Origin: an uncultured Methylococcaceae bacterium
GTDB taxonomy: Bacteria > Pseudomonadota > Gammaproteobacteria > Methylococcales > Methylococcaceae
DNA length: 53,682 bases
Assembly: GCA_903859815.1 (NCBI GenBank)
Contig: CAIOOA010000258.1
Location: forward strand, 1 to 53,682
Direction: 5' to 3'
Shown here: positions 18,014 to 27,457 of the stretch, piece after piece
How the letters are laid out: every line of letters starts with the position of its first letter
How positions within the stretch are numbered: the first letter of the stretch is position 1
Position numbers and translations under genes: made by a program
The notes under the pieces: model-generated
Told to the model about the DNA's origin: nothing
What the model saw: only the letters and a program-made list of their open reading frames with translations
The model's database searches: none

Positions 18014-18646
18014 ATGTCAATGAACTCCGAAAAGCCCCTAATTTCCAAGCGTTTTCGCGGATATTTGCCAGTTATCATTGACATTGAAACATCGGGTTTC
18101 GACCCCGTGCGCAATGCAATGCTGGAAATTGCCGCTGTCATACCAGAAATGGACGAAAACAGCAAGCTATTGATACAAGAGATACATTCTGCCCATGTCA
18201 TGCCCTTTCCCGGTGCAAAACTGGAAGAATCGGCCCTCGCATTCAATAAAATCGATCCATTCCATCCCTTCAGGTTTGCCTTGCAAGAAAAAGAAGCACT
18301 GGAAAAAATTTTCCTGCCCGTGAGGGCTGCTGTGAAGCGCAATGGTTGCACAAGGGCCATCTTAGTGGGCCATAACCCCGCTTTTGATTTAAGCTTCCTC
18401 AACGCGGCTGTGACCCGCACTGGATTGAAGCGAAACCCATTCCACCCTTTTAGCAGCTTTGACACGGCAACTCTGAGCGGACTCGTCTATGGTCAAACCG
18501 TGCTGGCAAAGGCGGCGATGGCGGCCGGCTTACCTTGGGACAGCCAAGAAGCCCACTCAGCGGCCTATGATGCCGAACTGACAGCAAAGCTGTTCTGTGG
18601 CATCGTCAATCGCTGGGAAGATCTGGTATCGGCTGTCACAAAATAG
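18014..18646 (+). CDS. rnt: Ribonuclease T
   Basis: 210 aa from ATG 18014 (E. coli: 215). A DEDDh 3'-5' exonuclease that trims tRNA CCA ends and matures small RNAs and 23S rRNA. The catalytic residues are Asp23 and Glu25 in [11 protein letters not shown], Asp125 in [10 protein letters not shown] and His181/Asp186 in HSAAYDAE. The frame is open upstream to a TTG at 17912, but that leader has no family similarity. ATG 18014 (or 18020) follows GAGGA at 17996-18000. Next gene grxD is convergent and separated by only 24 bp; rnt and grxD are neighbours in many gammaproteobacteria. Confidence 0.92.
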   Translation: MSMNSEKPLISKRFRGYLPVIIDIETSGFDPVRNAMLEIAAVIPEMDENSKLLIQEIHSAHVMPFPGAKLEESALAFNKIDPFHPFRFALQEKEALEKIFLPVRAAVKRNGCTRAILVGHNPAFDLSFLNAAVTRTGLKRNPFHPFSSFDTATLSGLVYGQTVLAKAAMAAGLPWDSQEAHSAAYDAELTAKLFCGIVNRWEDLVSAVTK

Positions 18647-18670
18647 TAAAGATTCGTCCAAAATCGAGTG

Positions 18671-18988
18671 TCAAGCTTGCTTGGCGGCTTTTAGCTTGGC
18701 CTGCAATTCACCTGATTGAAACATTTCCAGCATGATATCCGAACCCCCCACCAACTCTCCGTTGACAAACAATTGTGGAAATGTCGGCCAACTGGAATAA
18801 AGTTTGAGGTTTTCACGAATCTCTGGATCGTCAAAAATGTTGATGGTAGCGTATTCAACATCACATTGTTCAAGGATCTGAATGGCCCTTCCCGAGAAAC
18901 CACACTGGGGGAAATCAGGGGTGCCTTTCATGTACAACAACACTGGGTTAGACTCAACTTGTTTTTTGATGCGTTCGATGACATCCAT
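18671..18988 (-). CDS. grxD: Monothiol glutaredoxin GrxD
   Basis: 105 aa. The monothiol site CGFS is at residues 29-32, preceded by the family motif KGTPDFPQ. The glutathione-binding segments SSWPTFPQLFVNGELVGGSD follow. Grx4-type proteins carry or insert [2Fe-2S] clusters, often with BolA. I start at ATG 18986-18988, which has AGAGGA upstream, rather than at the far-upstream ATG in the same frame, because the extra 79 residues have no family similarity and would overlap argD. Confidence 0.95.
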   Translation of the reverse strand: MDVIERIKKQVESNPVLLYMKGTPDFPQCGFSGRAIQILEQCDVEYATINIFDDPEIRENLKLYSSWPTFPQLFVNGELVGGSDIMLEMFQSGELQAKLKAAKQA

Positions 18989-19127
18989 TACAATTCCTCT
19001 CTTCTGGCTTTGGTAAATCCCTAATAAAATATCAGAAACTGCCCGGCAAATTAAGCCTCCAAGCCAAGAGACTTGCCATAAACAGTCAAATCGCCCGAAA
19101 TAAGCAACCAAAACAGCGAATTTTGAC

Positions 19128-19155
19128 TTGTGTGCCAGTATTTTTTCCCTATAAT
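19128..19155 (+). promoter_or_regulatory. Putative argD promoter
   Basis: A perfect -10 TATAAT at 19150-19155 with TTGTGT at 19128-19133 as -35 (16-bp spacer). A better -35 match, TTGACT at 19123-19128, has a spacer of 21, which is too long. Transcription would start near 19162, giving a leader of about 50 nt before argD. Confidence 0.5.
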
Positions 19156-19172
19156 TACCGCCTTGATTTTTA

Positions 19173-19202
19173 GGCAGTCGAACTGACTGCCTTTTGTTTT
19201 TT
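19173..19202 (+). terminator. Leader hairpin with U-tract before argD (attenuator-like)
   Basis: The stem GGCAGTC / GACTGCC with a 5-nt loop (19173-19191) is followed by TTTTGTTTTTT (19192-19202), an intrinsic terminator shape. It lies between the putative promoter and the argD ATG at 19214, so RNA polymerase would meet it first. I see no leader peptide and no clear alternative pairing. Confidence 0.6.
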
Positions 19203-19213
19203 CGAGAAGTCTT

Positions 19214-20407
19214 ATGAACAGTCATATTATGCCGACTTATGCTAGGCTCCCTGTCTGCTTTGAACGGGGTGAGGGGGCTTGGCTTTGGGACACCGATGGT
19301 AAGCGCTACTTGGATGCCCTTTCTGGGATAGCAGTGTGCAACCTAGGCCACGCCCACCCTAGAGTGACTGCTGCCATCGCAGCGCAAGCGGGAAGATTAG
19401 TCCACACGTCCAATTTGTACCGAGTCGGTCTGCAAGAAACCTTGGCCGATGAACTGACCTTGGCCGGCTATATGGACAATGTATTTTTTTGCAACTCCGG
19501 GGCCGAGGCCAACGAGGCAGCCATTAAACTGGCGCGCAAATATGGACATGAATTGGGCGTGGAATGCCCTGCCATTTTGGTGATGGAAAGCAGTTTCCAT
19601 GGGCGCACCCTGGCGACTTTGAGCGCGACAGGCAATCGCAAAGTTCAAGATGGCTTTGAGCCACTGGTCAGTGGCTTCGTGCGCATCCCTTACGACGATG
19701 CGCAAGCCGTGGAAGCCATAGATGACCCTAATGTTGTGGCTATCTTGGTGGAACCCGTGCAAGGCGAGGGAGGTGTGCGCATTCCCAAGCTTGACTACCT
19801 CAAACGCTTGCGCGAAATTTGCCACCAGCGTCGGTGGCTGTTGATGCTAGACGAAGTGCAGACTGGCATGGGTCGCACTGGTTCGCTGTTCGCCTACCAA
19901 CAGGCAGATTGTTTGCCGGATGTCTTTACTTTGGCAAAAGCATTAGGCAACGGTGTCCCCATTGGCGCTTGCCTCGCCCGGGGAAAAGCTGCCGAAATTC
20001 TGACAGCGGGCAAACATGGCTCTACGTTTGGTGGCAACCCATTGGCCTGTTCAGCCGCTTTGGCGGTGTTGACAAGCTTGCGCGAGGATAATCTTATCTC
20101 ACGCGCCGACCAACTCGGTTCGGCACTTGCCGAACAGTTCCGTGCTGAATTCAAGGAAAACCACCATGTGACTGATGTGCGCAACAAGGGTTTGATGATC
20201 GGCATACAATTGGACCAACCCTGCGGCGAACTGGTCGCTATGGCATTGGAACAGGGCTTACTAATCAATGTCACCGCCGAAAGCACCATCAGACTGTTAC
20301 CGCCCTTGGTTTTCACTGACGATCAAGCTGAACTTCTAGTGATGAAGTTGGCTAACATCGTTAATACCTATACCCATAAGACCACAGATACAATTAAGCA
20401 ATTATGA
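19214..20407 (+). CDS. argD: Acetylornithine aminotransferase
   Basis: 397 aa, class III PLP aminotransferase that makes N-acetylornithine in arginine synthesis (and may act on succinyl-diaminopimelate in lysine synthesis). The PLP lysine is Lys242 in [13 protein letters not shown]; Asp213-Glu214 in [14 protein letters not shown] and the [15 protein letters not shown] motif bind the cofactor. Its stop overlaps the argF start as ATGA, so argD-argF is one coupled operon. The leader hairpin at 19173-19202 suggests control by attenuation. Confidence 0.95.
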   Translation: MNSHIMPTYARLPVCFERGEGAWLWDTDGKRYLDALSGIAVCNLGHAHPRVTAAIAAQAGRLVHTSNLYRVGLQETLADELTLAGYMDNVFFCNSGAEANEAAIKLARKYGHELGVECPAILVMESSFHGRTLATLSATGNRKVQDGFEPLVSGFVRIPYDDAQAVEAIDDPNVVAILVEPVQGEGGVRIPKLDYLKRLREICHQRRWLLMLDEVQTGMGRTGSLFAYQQADCLPDVFTLAKALGNGVPIGACLARGKAAEILTAGKHGSTFGGNPLACSAALAVLTSLREDNLISRADQLGSALAEQFRAEFKENHHVTDVRNKGLMIGIQLDQPCGELVAMALEQGLLINVTAESTIRLLPPLVFTDDQAELLVMKLANIVNTYTHKTTDTIKQL

Positions 20408-21303
20408 ACCCGCGTCATTATGTCACTTTCATGGATTTAAGCAGTGCCGAGATCCGTAGCCTGATCCACAGGGCCATTGAGTTGAAACGGTCAAAGGGCA
20501 TTTATGAACCTCTGAAAAATAAAGTTTTAGGCATGATTTTCGAGAAGTCATCCACCCGCACCCGGGTTTCTTTTGAAACTGGCATGATCCAATTCGGTGG
20601 TGGGGCGATTTTCTTATCGCCTCGCGACACCCAACTGGGGCGCGGCGAACCGGTGGAGGATAGTGCAAGAGTTCTTTCGCGGATGGTGGATGCCATTATG
20701 CTCAGGACTATCTCCCACCGAACCGTCGAGATTTTTGCCGAACATTCGCGGGTTCCGGTAATCAATGGCTTATCCGACCGATTTCATCCTTGCCAAGTAT
20801 TGGCAGATATGCAGACCTACTTTGAGAAACGCGGTGACATACTTGGCAAGACCGTGGCTTGGGTGGGGGATGGCAATAATATGTGCCAAACCTATATTCA
20901 TGCGGCCCAACAATTGGGCTTTACGTTGAATATTGCCTGCCCCGCAGGATATGACCCAGAACCGGAATTGATCGAGCAAGCGGGTTCTTGCATCAGGCTA
21001 AGCCGCGACCCTATGGAAGCCGTCGAGGGTGCCAACATGGTGGTCACAGATGTTTGGGCCAGCATGGGCCAAGAAGAAGAACAGGCACTGCGTGCCAAAG
21101 CCTTTGCCAATTATCAAGTCGATTCCAAACTGATGGCAGCGGCAGCGCCAGATGCTTTGTTCATGCATTGCCTTCCCGCCCATCGTGGCGAGGAAGTTTC
21201 AGCCGATGTCATTGACGGTCCGCAAAGCGTCATCTGGGATGAAGCCGAAAACCGTCTTCATGCCCAGAAAGCATTGCTGGAATTTCTGATGACCCCCGCA
21301 TAG
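20404..21303 (+). CDS. argF: Ornithine carbamoyltransferase
   Basis: 299 aa. It joins carbamoyl phosphate to ornithine to give citrulline. The carbamoyl-phosphate motif STRTR is at residues 50-54, HPCQ at 128-131, and the ornithine/catalytic motif HCLP at 255-258. It is coupled to argD by a 4-bp overlap. Length and motifs fit the anabolic enzyme. Confidence 0.96.
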   Translation: MNPRHYVTFMDLSSAEIRSLIHRAIELKRSKGIYEPLKNKVLGMIFEKSSTRTRVSFETGMIQFGGGAIFLSPRDTQLGRGEPVEDSARVLSRMVDAIMLRTISHRTVEIFAEHSRVPVINGLSDRFHPCQVLADMQTYFEKRGDILGKTVAWVGDGNNMCQTYIHAAQQLGFTLNIACPAGYDPEPELIEQAGSCIRLSRDPMEAVEGANMVVTDVWASMGQEEEQALRAKAFANYQVDSKLMAAAAPDALFMHCLPAHRGEEVSADVIDGPQSVIWDEAENRLHAQKALLEFLMTPA

Positions 21304-21377
21304 GCATATATTTTTCATCCACAAATTGCCCGGTCACGAACATTGGTGATTCTGGTAGAATTGATGGAACTCACACT

Positions 21378-22037
21378 GTGTTGAAGGGTATCCGCTTGAA
21401 TAAATTCCTGTATGCCGTGTTATTGTCCGTCTGTTTCGAAGCAGTCGCAAACACCTCTGTATGGATTGTCGAGAAAGCTGACCAGACCGATAGTATTACC
21501 GTGCAAATGCGTGCCGGACCAGGCAAAAAAAACAAGCCACTCAAACCTTTGCAAGTAGGCACTGAACTTTTCATTGTCAAAGGCAGTGCCGAGAAGAGTG
21601 GATTCACCAAGGTCATGGCAGAAACTGGCGAAGTGGGTTGGGTGGAAACCCGTTACCTAACTAAAACCCCAAATTTCACCGGTCAGAAAACGGAAACACA
21701 GCAAGCCAACCCACAAGGAGTGGCGAGTGGAACAAAACCTAAGACAGTTGAGGAATTGACCGCCGATAACGCCCGCTTGAACAGCGAAATCATCACCATA
21801 CGCCAAGCATCCGCCAACGCATTGCAAATACAGATTGAGCGCGACAAGCTGACCGAAGACAAACGATCCTTGGTCAGCGAAGTTGAAATGCTCAAGCGTG
21901 AAAAATACGCCATGGACACCAACGGTAAACAAAACTGGTTCATGATAGGTGCTGGGGTACTGTTGGCTGGCATCGCGCTCGGCGTAGTGTTACCTCGTTT
22001 GAGTTGGCGCAAAAAGAACAATTGGGAAACGTTCTAA
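21378..22037 (+). CDS. SH3-domain, coiled-coil membrane protein (TIGR04211/YgiM-like)
   Basis: About 219 aa, with no ATG at the start. GTG 21378 or TTG 21396 would give MNKFLYAVLLSVCFEAVA as a signal peptide. Next come a bacterial SH3 domain (about residues 27-95: VQMRAGPGKKNK, GWVETRYL), a polar linker, a coiled coil (about 125-190) and a single C-terminal membrane helix (MIGAGVLLAGIALGVVLP) with a basic tail. This is the layout of E. coli YgiM. The periplasmic SH3 domain probably binds peptidoglycan; the function is not established. It sits alone between argF and ilvD. Confidence 0.82.
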   Translation: MLKGIRLNKFLYAVLLSVCFEAVANTSVWIVEKADQTDSITVQMRAGPGKKNKPLKPLQVGTELFIVKGSAEKSGFTKVMAETGEVGWVETRYLTKTPNFTGQKTETQQANPQGVASGTKPKTVEELTADNARLNSEIITIRQASANALQIQIERDKLTEDKRSLVSEVEMLKREKYAMDTNGKQNWFMIGAGVLLAGIALGVVLPRLSWRKKNNWETF

Positions 22038-22080
22038 GCTATCGAATTAAAATCTTTATTCATTGAGGCATTTAATATTA

Positions 22081-23769
22081 ATGACTAACAAAACCCGCCA
22101 ATTTTCCTCCCTCGTCGTAGACGGCATGGAACGTGCCCCTAGCCGTGCCATGCTCTACCCTGTGGGCTTCACTGACGCTGACTTTAAAAAGCCGCAAATC
22201 GGCATCGCCTCGACATGGAGCATGGTCACGCCCTGTAATATGCACATCAACCGGCTAGCCGACGATGCGGCAAGAGGGGTGGACGGGCATGGCGGCAAAG
22301 CCGTGGTGTTCAACACCATCACCATCTCCGACGGCATTTCGATGGGAACCGAGGGTATGAAATACTCGCTGGTGTCACGGGAAGTTATCGCCGACTCGAT
22401 AGAAACCGTGGTCGGTTGCCAAGGTTTCGACGGGTTGGTTGCCATCGGCGGCTGCGACAAAAACATGCCCGGGTGCATGATTGCCATTGCCCGGCTTAAC
22501 CGTCCGGCAGTGTTCGTTTATGGGGGCACGATCCTTCCCGGCTGCCATAACGACAAGAAGCTGGATGTCGTTTCCGTGTTCGAAGCCGTCGGGGCAAGGG
22601 CCAATGGCAAGATAGATGATGCCGAACTCAAGGCCATCGAATCCAAGGCCATTCCCGGGGCTGGTTCTTGCGGTGGCATGTACACGGCCAACACGATGGC
22701 TTCAGCCATTGAGGCATTAGGCATGAGCCTACCCGGCAGTTCCGCACAAGCCGCCATCTCCAAAGACAAGACATTGGATTGTGAACGCGCAGGCGAGCAA
22801 GTGGTTAAATTGCTGGAGCTAGGCATCAAACCCAGCGACATCATGACCAAGAAGGCGTTTGAGAACGCCATCACGGTCGTAATTGCCTTGGGAGGGTCAA
22901 CCAATGCGGTGCTACATTTGCTCGCCATGGCCTATGCCTCCAATGTCGATTTGAGCATAGACGACTTCACCCGCGTTGGACAGCATGTGCCGATGCTGGC
23001 CGACCTCAAGCCTAGCGGCAAATACACCATGGCGGAATTGGTTGAAATCGGCGGCATTCAACCGCTGATGAAAGAATTGCTCAAAGCCGGTTTGTTGCAT
23101 GGCGACTGCCTGACTGTCACAGGCCATACCATGGCGGAAAACTTAGCACTAGCCCCGGATTATCCGGTAGGCCAATCCATCATCAAACCCTTGGACCAGC
23201 CCATTAAAAAAGATAGCCATCTGGTTATTTTGCGTGGCAACCTCGCCCCCGAAGGAGCGGTCGCCAAAATCACCGGCAAGGAAGGCTTGCAATTCACGGG
23301 TATTGCTCGGGTGTTTGAATGCGAGGAGATGGCCTTGAAAGCCATACTTGACGGCACTGTGGTGAAGGGCGATGTCATCGTCATCCGTTTTGAGGGGCCA
23401 AAAGGCGGACCTGGCATGAGGGAGATGCTCTCCCCCACCTCTGCGGTGATGGGCAAGGGCTTGGGGCAGGAAGTCGCATTGATCACCGACGGTCGCTTTT
23501 CCGGCGGAACCCATGGATTCGTGGTCGGTCACATCACCCCGGAAGCCTATGTCGGCGGACCTTTGGCAATCGTCGAAAATGGCGACAAGATCACCATTGA
23601 TGCCGAATCCCACGAGCTAAGCTTGCATGTCGAACCTGAGGAAATCAGTCGGCGCTTGGCAGCTTGGCAACAACCCAAACGTCGCTATACCCACGGAGTA
23701 TTGGCAAAATATGCCAAATTGGTCTGCTCGGCCTCGGAAGGCGCGGTGACGGATAAGTATTTGGATTGA
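22081..23769 (+). CDS. ilvD: Dihydroxy-acid dehydratase
   Basis: 562 aa from ATG 22081; a TTG 18 bases earlier in frame is less likely. It dehydrates dihydroxy-isovalerate and dihydroxy-methylvalerate in branched-chain amino acid synthesis. The iron-sulfur cysteines are Cys52 (TPCNMH), Cys125 ([10 protein letters not shown]) and Cys197 ([14 protein letters not shown]). Three cluster cysteines put it in the [2Fe-2S] subgroup by current family rules. The conserved C-terminal motif [14 protein letters not shown] is intact. Confidence 0.95.
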   Translation: MTNKTRQFSSLVVDGMERAPSRAMLYPVGFTDADFKKPQIGIASTWSMVTPCNMHINRLADDAARGVDGHGGKAVVFNTITISDGISMGTEGMKYSLVSREVIADSIETVVGCQGFDGLVAIGGCDKNMPGCMIAIARLNRPAVFVYGGTILPGCHNDKKLDVVSVFEAVGARANGKIDDAELKAIESKAIPGAGSCGGMYTANTMASAIEALGMSLPGSSAQAAISKDKTLDCERAGEQVVKLLELGIKPSDIMTKKAFENAITVVIALGGSTNAVLHLLAMAYASNVDLSIDDFTRVGQHVPMLADLKPSGKYTMAELVEIGGIQPLMKELLKAGLLHGDCLTVTGHTMAENLALAPDYPVGQSIIKPLDQPIKKDSHLVILRGNLAPEGAVAKITGKEGLQFTGIARVFECEEMALKAILDGTVVKGDVIVIRFEGPKGGPGMREMLSPTSAVMGKGLGQEVALITDGRFSGGTHGFVVGHITPEAYVGGPLAIVENGDKITIDAESHELSLHVEPEEISRRLAAWQQPKRRYTHGVLAKYAKLVCSASEGAVTDKYLD

Positions 23770-23779
23770 TTTTTCCAGA

Positions 23780-23812
23780 AGATCGGCTCGGTTTTTTTAA
23801 TCGAGCCGATCT
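23780..23812. terminator. Hairpin between convergent ilvD and truA
   Basis: An 11-bp perfect stem AGATCGGCTCG / CGAGCCGATCT has an 11-nt loop that itself holds seven T's. No T-tract follows the stem on either strand, so it is an imperfect terminator, but it lies exactly between the two convergent stop codons. Confidence 0.55.
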
Positions 23813-23818
23813 GACTAT

Positions 23819-24643
23819 CTAATCCCTATCACCATCCTTGTGCTCATACCGGGCGGCATTGGGGGGCAACAAATCGAATATGGGGTCTTTGGGAAGCCCG
23901 AATAGGGGCGGGTAATACACCCCGCCTAAATACAAACCATCCGAAGGCGCAGTGACACCGCCAAGCTTTCGATCACGTACTGCCAATAACTCCCTAGCCC
24001 AATCTTGATCCTTTTTGCCCGTGCCTATTTCCATCAACACCCCGGCGATATTGCGCACCATGTGATGGAGAAAAGCATTTGCTGACAATTCGATGATAAC
24101 CCGGTCATGTTCCCTGCTCACTCGGATGAAATGCATAATCCTGCGCGGACTCAACGACTGGCAACCTTGGGCACGGAAGGAAGTGAAATCATGATCGCCA
24201 ACCAAATGATTGGCCGCTCCCTGCATTTTAACCTCATCCAAAGGATTGAAACACCAAGTGACCTGCTTGCGACACAAGGCGGATTTCATCGGACGGTTGA
24301 GGATGACATAACGATAATAGCGGGCGACTGCACTAAAACGGGCATGGAAATTCTGATCCACCTCCCTTGCCCACAATACCCGTACATCATCGGGCAAATT
24401 GGCATTGCCACCGAGTAGCCATGCCCTGCTTTCCCGTTGGACGCAGGTGTCGAAATGAACCACTTGTTCCAAGGCATGAACCCCGGCATCGGTGCGTCCC
24501 GCGCAATGAACCGTAATTGGCTCCGCCGCGACTTTGCTCAGCGCCGCCTCGACGCAAGCCTGCACATTGCGCTGATTAAGTTGCCACTGCCAACCGACAA
24601 ATGCCGATCCGTCATATTCCAAGCCTAGGGCGATGCGGGGCAT
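23819..24643 (-). CDS. truA: tRNA pseudouridine(38-40) synthase
   Basis: 274 aa. It makes pseudouridine at positions 38-40 of the tRNA anticodon arm. The catalytic Asp52 lies in CAGRTDAGVHA. YRYVILNRP and the FLHHMVRNIAGVLMEIG motif complete the family signature. Immediately downstream of fhs (2-bp gap), so probably co-transcribed with it. Confidence 0.95.
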   Translation of the reverse strand: MPRIALGLEYDGSAFVGWQWQLNQRNVQACVEAALSKVAAEPITVHCAGRTDAGVHALEQVVHFDTCVQRESRAWLLGGNANLPDDVRVLWAREVDQNFHARFSAVARYYRYVILNRPMKSALCRKQVTWCFNPLDEVKMQGAANHLVGDHDFTSFRAQGCQSLSPRRIMHFIRVSREHDRVIIELSANAFLHHMVRNIAGVLMEIGTGKKDQDWARELLAVRDRKLGGVTAPSDGLYLGGVYYPPLFGLPKDPIFDLLPPNAARYEHKDGDRD

Positions 24644-24645
24644 AA

Positions 24646-26319
24646 TTAGAACAACCCGCTAATCTTCCCCATCTCGTCAACATCGATGCGTTCCGCCGCA
24701 GGCTTTTTAGGCAGACCCGGCATGGTCATGATGCTGCCACAAATCACCACAACAAACTCCGCGCCATGGGCCGGACGGACTTCACGTATCGGTAAAATGT
24801 GGCCCGTCGGCGCGCCTTTGAGCGTGGGGTCGTGAGAGAAGGAGGTTTGCGTCTTGGCAATGCACACAGGAAAATGGCTGTATTCCTCGCTGAGTTCCGC
24901 CAACTGCCTACGCGCCTTGATGTCGGCGGTAATGTCGGCAGCTCCGTAGATTTTAGTGGCGATGGCTTTGATTTTGTCCCATAACGGGGCATGTTCATCA
25001 TAGAGGAATCGAAAACCCGTCTCGCCTTTGTCCAATATCGACAGCACTTCATGGGCCAGGTTTTCAGCCCCTTTGCCGCCTTCAGCCCAATGGGTGCAAA
25101 CAATCGCTTTGGAACCGAGCGCCTCGACCTTCTGTTTCAGCAAATCGACCTCGGCGGGTGTGTCAGAGACAAAATGATTGATTCCCACCACGCAAGGCAA
25201 ACCAAATTGTTGCTGGATATTGGTCAAATGTCGTTCTAAATTGACAAAGCCACGTTCCAAAGCTTCCAGATTTTCCACACCCAGATCTTTCACCTCCACC
25301 CCACCATGGGATTTTAACGCCCTCACTGTGGCGACCAGCACCACCACATCGGGTTGGATACCGGCTTTGCGACATTTGATGTCGATGAATTTCTCCGCCC
25401 CCAAATCCGCGCCAAACCCTGCCTCGGTGACAACAATGTCAGCCAATTTCAACGCTGTTTTAGTCGCAATAACCGTATTGCAACCATGCGCAATATTGGC
25501 AAACGGTCCGCCGTGGACAAACACCGGGTTATTTTCCAAGGTCTGGACCAAATTGGGTAATAATGCATCTTTCAACAAGGCCGCCATCGCACCGTGGGCT
25601 CTCAGGTCACGGGCAAAAATGGCTTTATTATCACCCAAGGTGTATCCCACCAAGATGTTGCCGAGCCGCTCGCGCAATTCTTTGATGGAGTTGGACAGGC
25701 ACAGGATTGCCATCACCTCGGAAGCTGCAATGATGTCAAAGCCGTCTTGACGGGGAAAACCATTGGGGGCGCCGCCCAAGGCAACGACCATTTCACGCAA
25801 AGCTCGGTCATTCATATCGATGACACGCTTCCAATGCAATCGACGCACATCCAAGTTAAGTTCATTGCCTTGATGGATGTGGTTGTCGATCATCGCCGAC
25901 AACAAATTATGGGCTACGCCAATGGCATGGAAATCCCCGGTGAAGTGCAAGTTGATATCCTCCATGGGCATGACTTGGGAATAACCGCCGCCGGCCGCCC
26001 CGCCTTTCACCCCAAAGCACGGACCCAGTGCGGGCTCACGCAAGCAAATCATGCTTTTATGACCCAGCCGGTTAAGGGCGTCACCCAAACCCACCGTGGT
26101 CGTGGTCTTGCCCTCGCCGGCGGGTGTGGGGCTGATGGCTGTCACCAAAACCAATTTACCGTCGGGCCTATCCCTCAAACCTTCGATAAACTCCAATGAC
26201 AATTTGGCCTTATAACGGCCATAAGGGTCAAGATGTTCAGCATCAATGCCTAGCTTATCTTTGGCTAGACTAATGATCGGTTCCATTTTGGCAAGTTGTG
26301 CGATTTCAATGTCGGACAT
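24646..26319 (-). CDS. fhs: Formate-tetrahydrofolate ligase
   Basis: 557 aa, full length. It joins formate to tetrahydrofolate with ATP, giving 10-formyl-THF. The nucleotide loop [11 protein letters not shown] is at residues 64-74. The family segments [42 protein letters not shown] and [14 protein letters not shown] follow. The enzyme is characteristic of organisms handling one-carbon units as formate, such as methylotrophs and acetogens, and is absent from many gammaproteobacteria. It heads a run with truA. The divergent gap to cysH (26320-26596) shows no other gene. Confidence 0.96.
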   Translation of the reverse strand: MSDIEIAQLAKMEPIISLAKDKLGIDAEHLDPYGRYKAKLSLEFIEGLRDRPDGKLVLVTAISPTPAGEGKTTTTVGLGDALNRLGHKSMICLREPALGPCFGVKGGAAGGGYSQVMPMEDINLHFTGDFHAIGVAHNLLSAMIDNHIHQGNELNLDVRRLHWKRVIDMNDRALREMVVALGGAPNGFPRQDGFDIIAASEVMAILCLSNSIKELRERLGNILVGYTLGDNKAIFARDLRAHGAMAALLKDALLPNLVQTLENNPVFVHGGPFANIAHGCNTVIATKTALKLADIVVTEAGFGADLGAEKFIDIKCRKAGIQPDVVVLVATVRALKSHGGVEVKDLGVENLEALERGFVNLERHLTNIQQQFGLPCVVGINHFVSDTPAEVDLLKQKVEALGSKAIVCTHWAEGGKGAENLAHEVLSILDKGETGFRFLYDEHAPLWDKIKAIATKIYGAADITADIKARRQLAELSEEYSHFPVCIAKTQTSFSHDPTLKGAPTGHILPIREVRPAHGAEFVVVICGSIMTMPGLPKKPAAERIDVDEMGKISGLF

Positions 26320-26596
26320 GTGAACTCCTAGTGATTTGGCATCTTCATGGCGCTAAACGAAGGGAAGCAAGAACCCAACGCTGATATGGCGTTTGAAAAT
26401 GAGTCTATTTTATCAGCGAAAACAGCCATTCACGACTGAAACGGCAAGATATTAGAAAAAAGCCTTTGACAATGTTGAACGTGGCGGTTTACGCAAGCCT
26501 TTCTTTGGAATTAAACGACTTGAAATTTCTGCGCTACATTTGCCAGTTCCTTGCATTTCGGCTAAAGTCGCTATTTTCAAATAGTATTTGGACGAC

Positions 26597-27340
26597 ATGA
26601 GCAACCCATTATTTGACTTAGACACCCTCAAAGCTGAACTTGCCGACCATAACCCCCGCGCAGTCCTAAGCGCAGCTCTGGAATATTTTGGCAACAACCT
26701 TGCTGTGTCCTTCAGTGGTGCGGAAGATGTGGCTGTGGTTCACCTAGCTTCCAGACTGAAGCCTGGAATCAATGTTTTCTGCTTGGACACTGGACGTCTC
26801 CACCCGGAAACCTATCGTTTTATCGAAAAAGTGCGTGAACAATTCGACATCAACTTGGAAGTGTTAAGCCCGTCAAGTCAGGAATTGGAAAATTTCGTCA
26901 GGGCCAAGGGATTGTTCAGCTTTTATCAGGACGGACACTCGGAATGCTGTGGCATACGCAAGGTTGCACCTTTGCGCCGTAGGCTTGCCACAGTGGGCGC
27001 CTGGGTGACTGGTCAGCGCCGCGACCAGAATCCAACTAGATCGGACTTAGCAGAAGTGGAACTGGACACCACCTTTTCAACGCCCGAAAAATCACTTTAC
27101 AAATTCAATCCCATGGCCAAATGGACTTCAGCCCAAGTGTGGGACTATATTGAAGCCTACGAATTGCCCTACAACGAGTTGCATACCAAAGGTTTCATCA
27201 GCATTGGCTGTGAACCCTGCACCCGCACTGTGTTGCCTAACCAACACGAACGCTCCGGGCGTTGGTGGTGGGAAGATGCCACTAAAAAAGAATGCGGACT
27301 CCATGCCGGGAATTTGCGTGAATCATTAAACGGTCATTGA
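26597..27340 (+). CDS. cysH: APS reductase (CysH, [4Fe-4S] type)
   Basis: 247 aa. It reduces activated sulfate to sulfite with thioredoxin. Besides the catalytic cysteine Cys233 in ECGLH, it has the two cysteine pairs Cys117-Cys118 and Cys205/Cys208 (IGCEPC) that bind a [4Fe-4S] cluster. Those pairs mark the adenylylsulfate-using form, while cluster-free enzymes use PAPS. The nucleotide-binding segment [10 protein letters not shown] is intact. I choose ATG 26597 over an in-frame TTG nine bases earlier. Confidence 0.93.
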   Translation: MSNPLFDLDTLKAELADHNPRAVLSAALEYFGNNLAVSFSGAEDVAVVHLASRLKPGINVFCLDTGRLHPETYRFIEKVREQFDINLEVLSPSSQELENFVRAKGLFSFYQDGHSECCGIRKVAPLRRRLATVGAWVTGQRRDQNPTRSDLAEVELDTTFSTPEKSLYKFNPMAKWTSAQVWDYIEAYELPYNELHTKGFISIGCEPCTRTVLPNQHERSGRWWWEDATKKECGLHAGNLRESLNGH

Positions 27341-27391
27341 CAATAATTAGTAGGCCGCCATCGCCATGCCAATCACGAACTGGCTACAGCC

Positions 27392-27415
27392 TTGGCAGCA
27401 AATACTTGCTGCCAA
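27392..27415. other. Perfect hairpin in the cysH to CPBP-GT39 gap
   Basis: The inverted repeat TTGGCAGCAA / TTGCTGCCAA has a perfect 10-bp stem and a 4-nt loop, 52 bp after the cysH stop and 43 bp before the next start codon. No U-tract follows, so it could be a weak terminator, an mRNA-stabilising stem or an operator. Confidence 0.6.
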
Positions 27416-27457
27416 ATGGATAATGACGTCTGAACCTAGTTCAAAAGAACTGAATCC

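Noticed and set aside
18671-19225. A 184-aa version of grxD
   Set aside because: The first 79 residues have no glutaredoxin similarity and would overlap the argD start; the internal ATG has a good ribosome-binding site.
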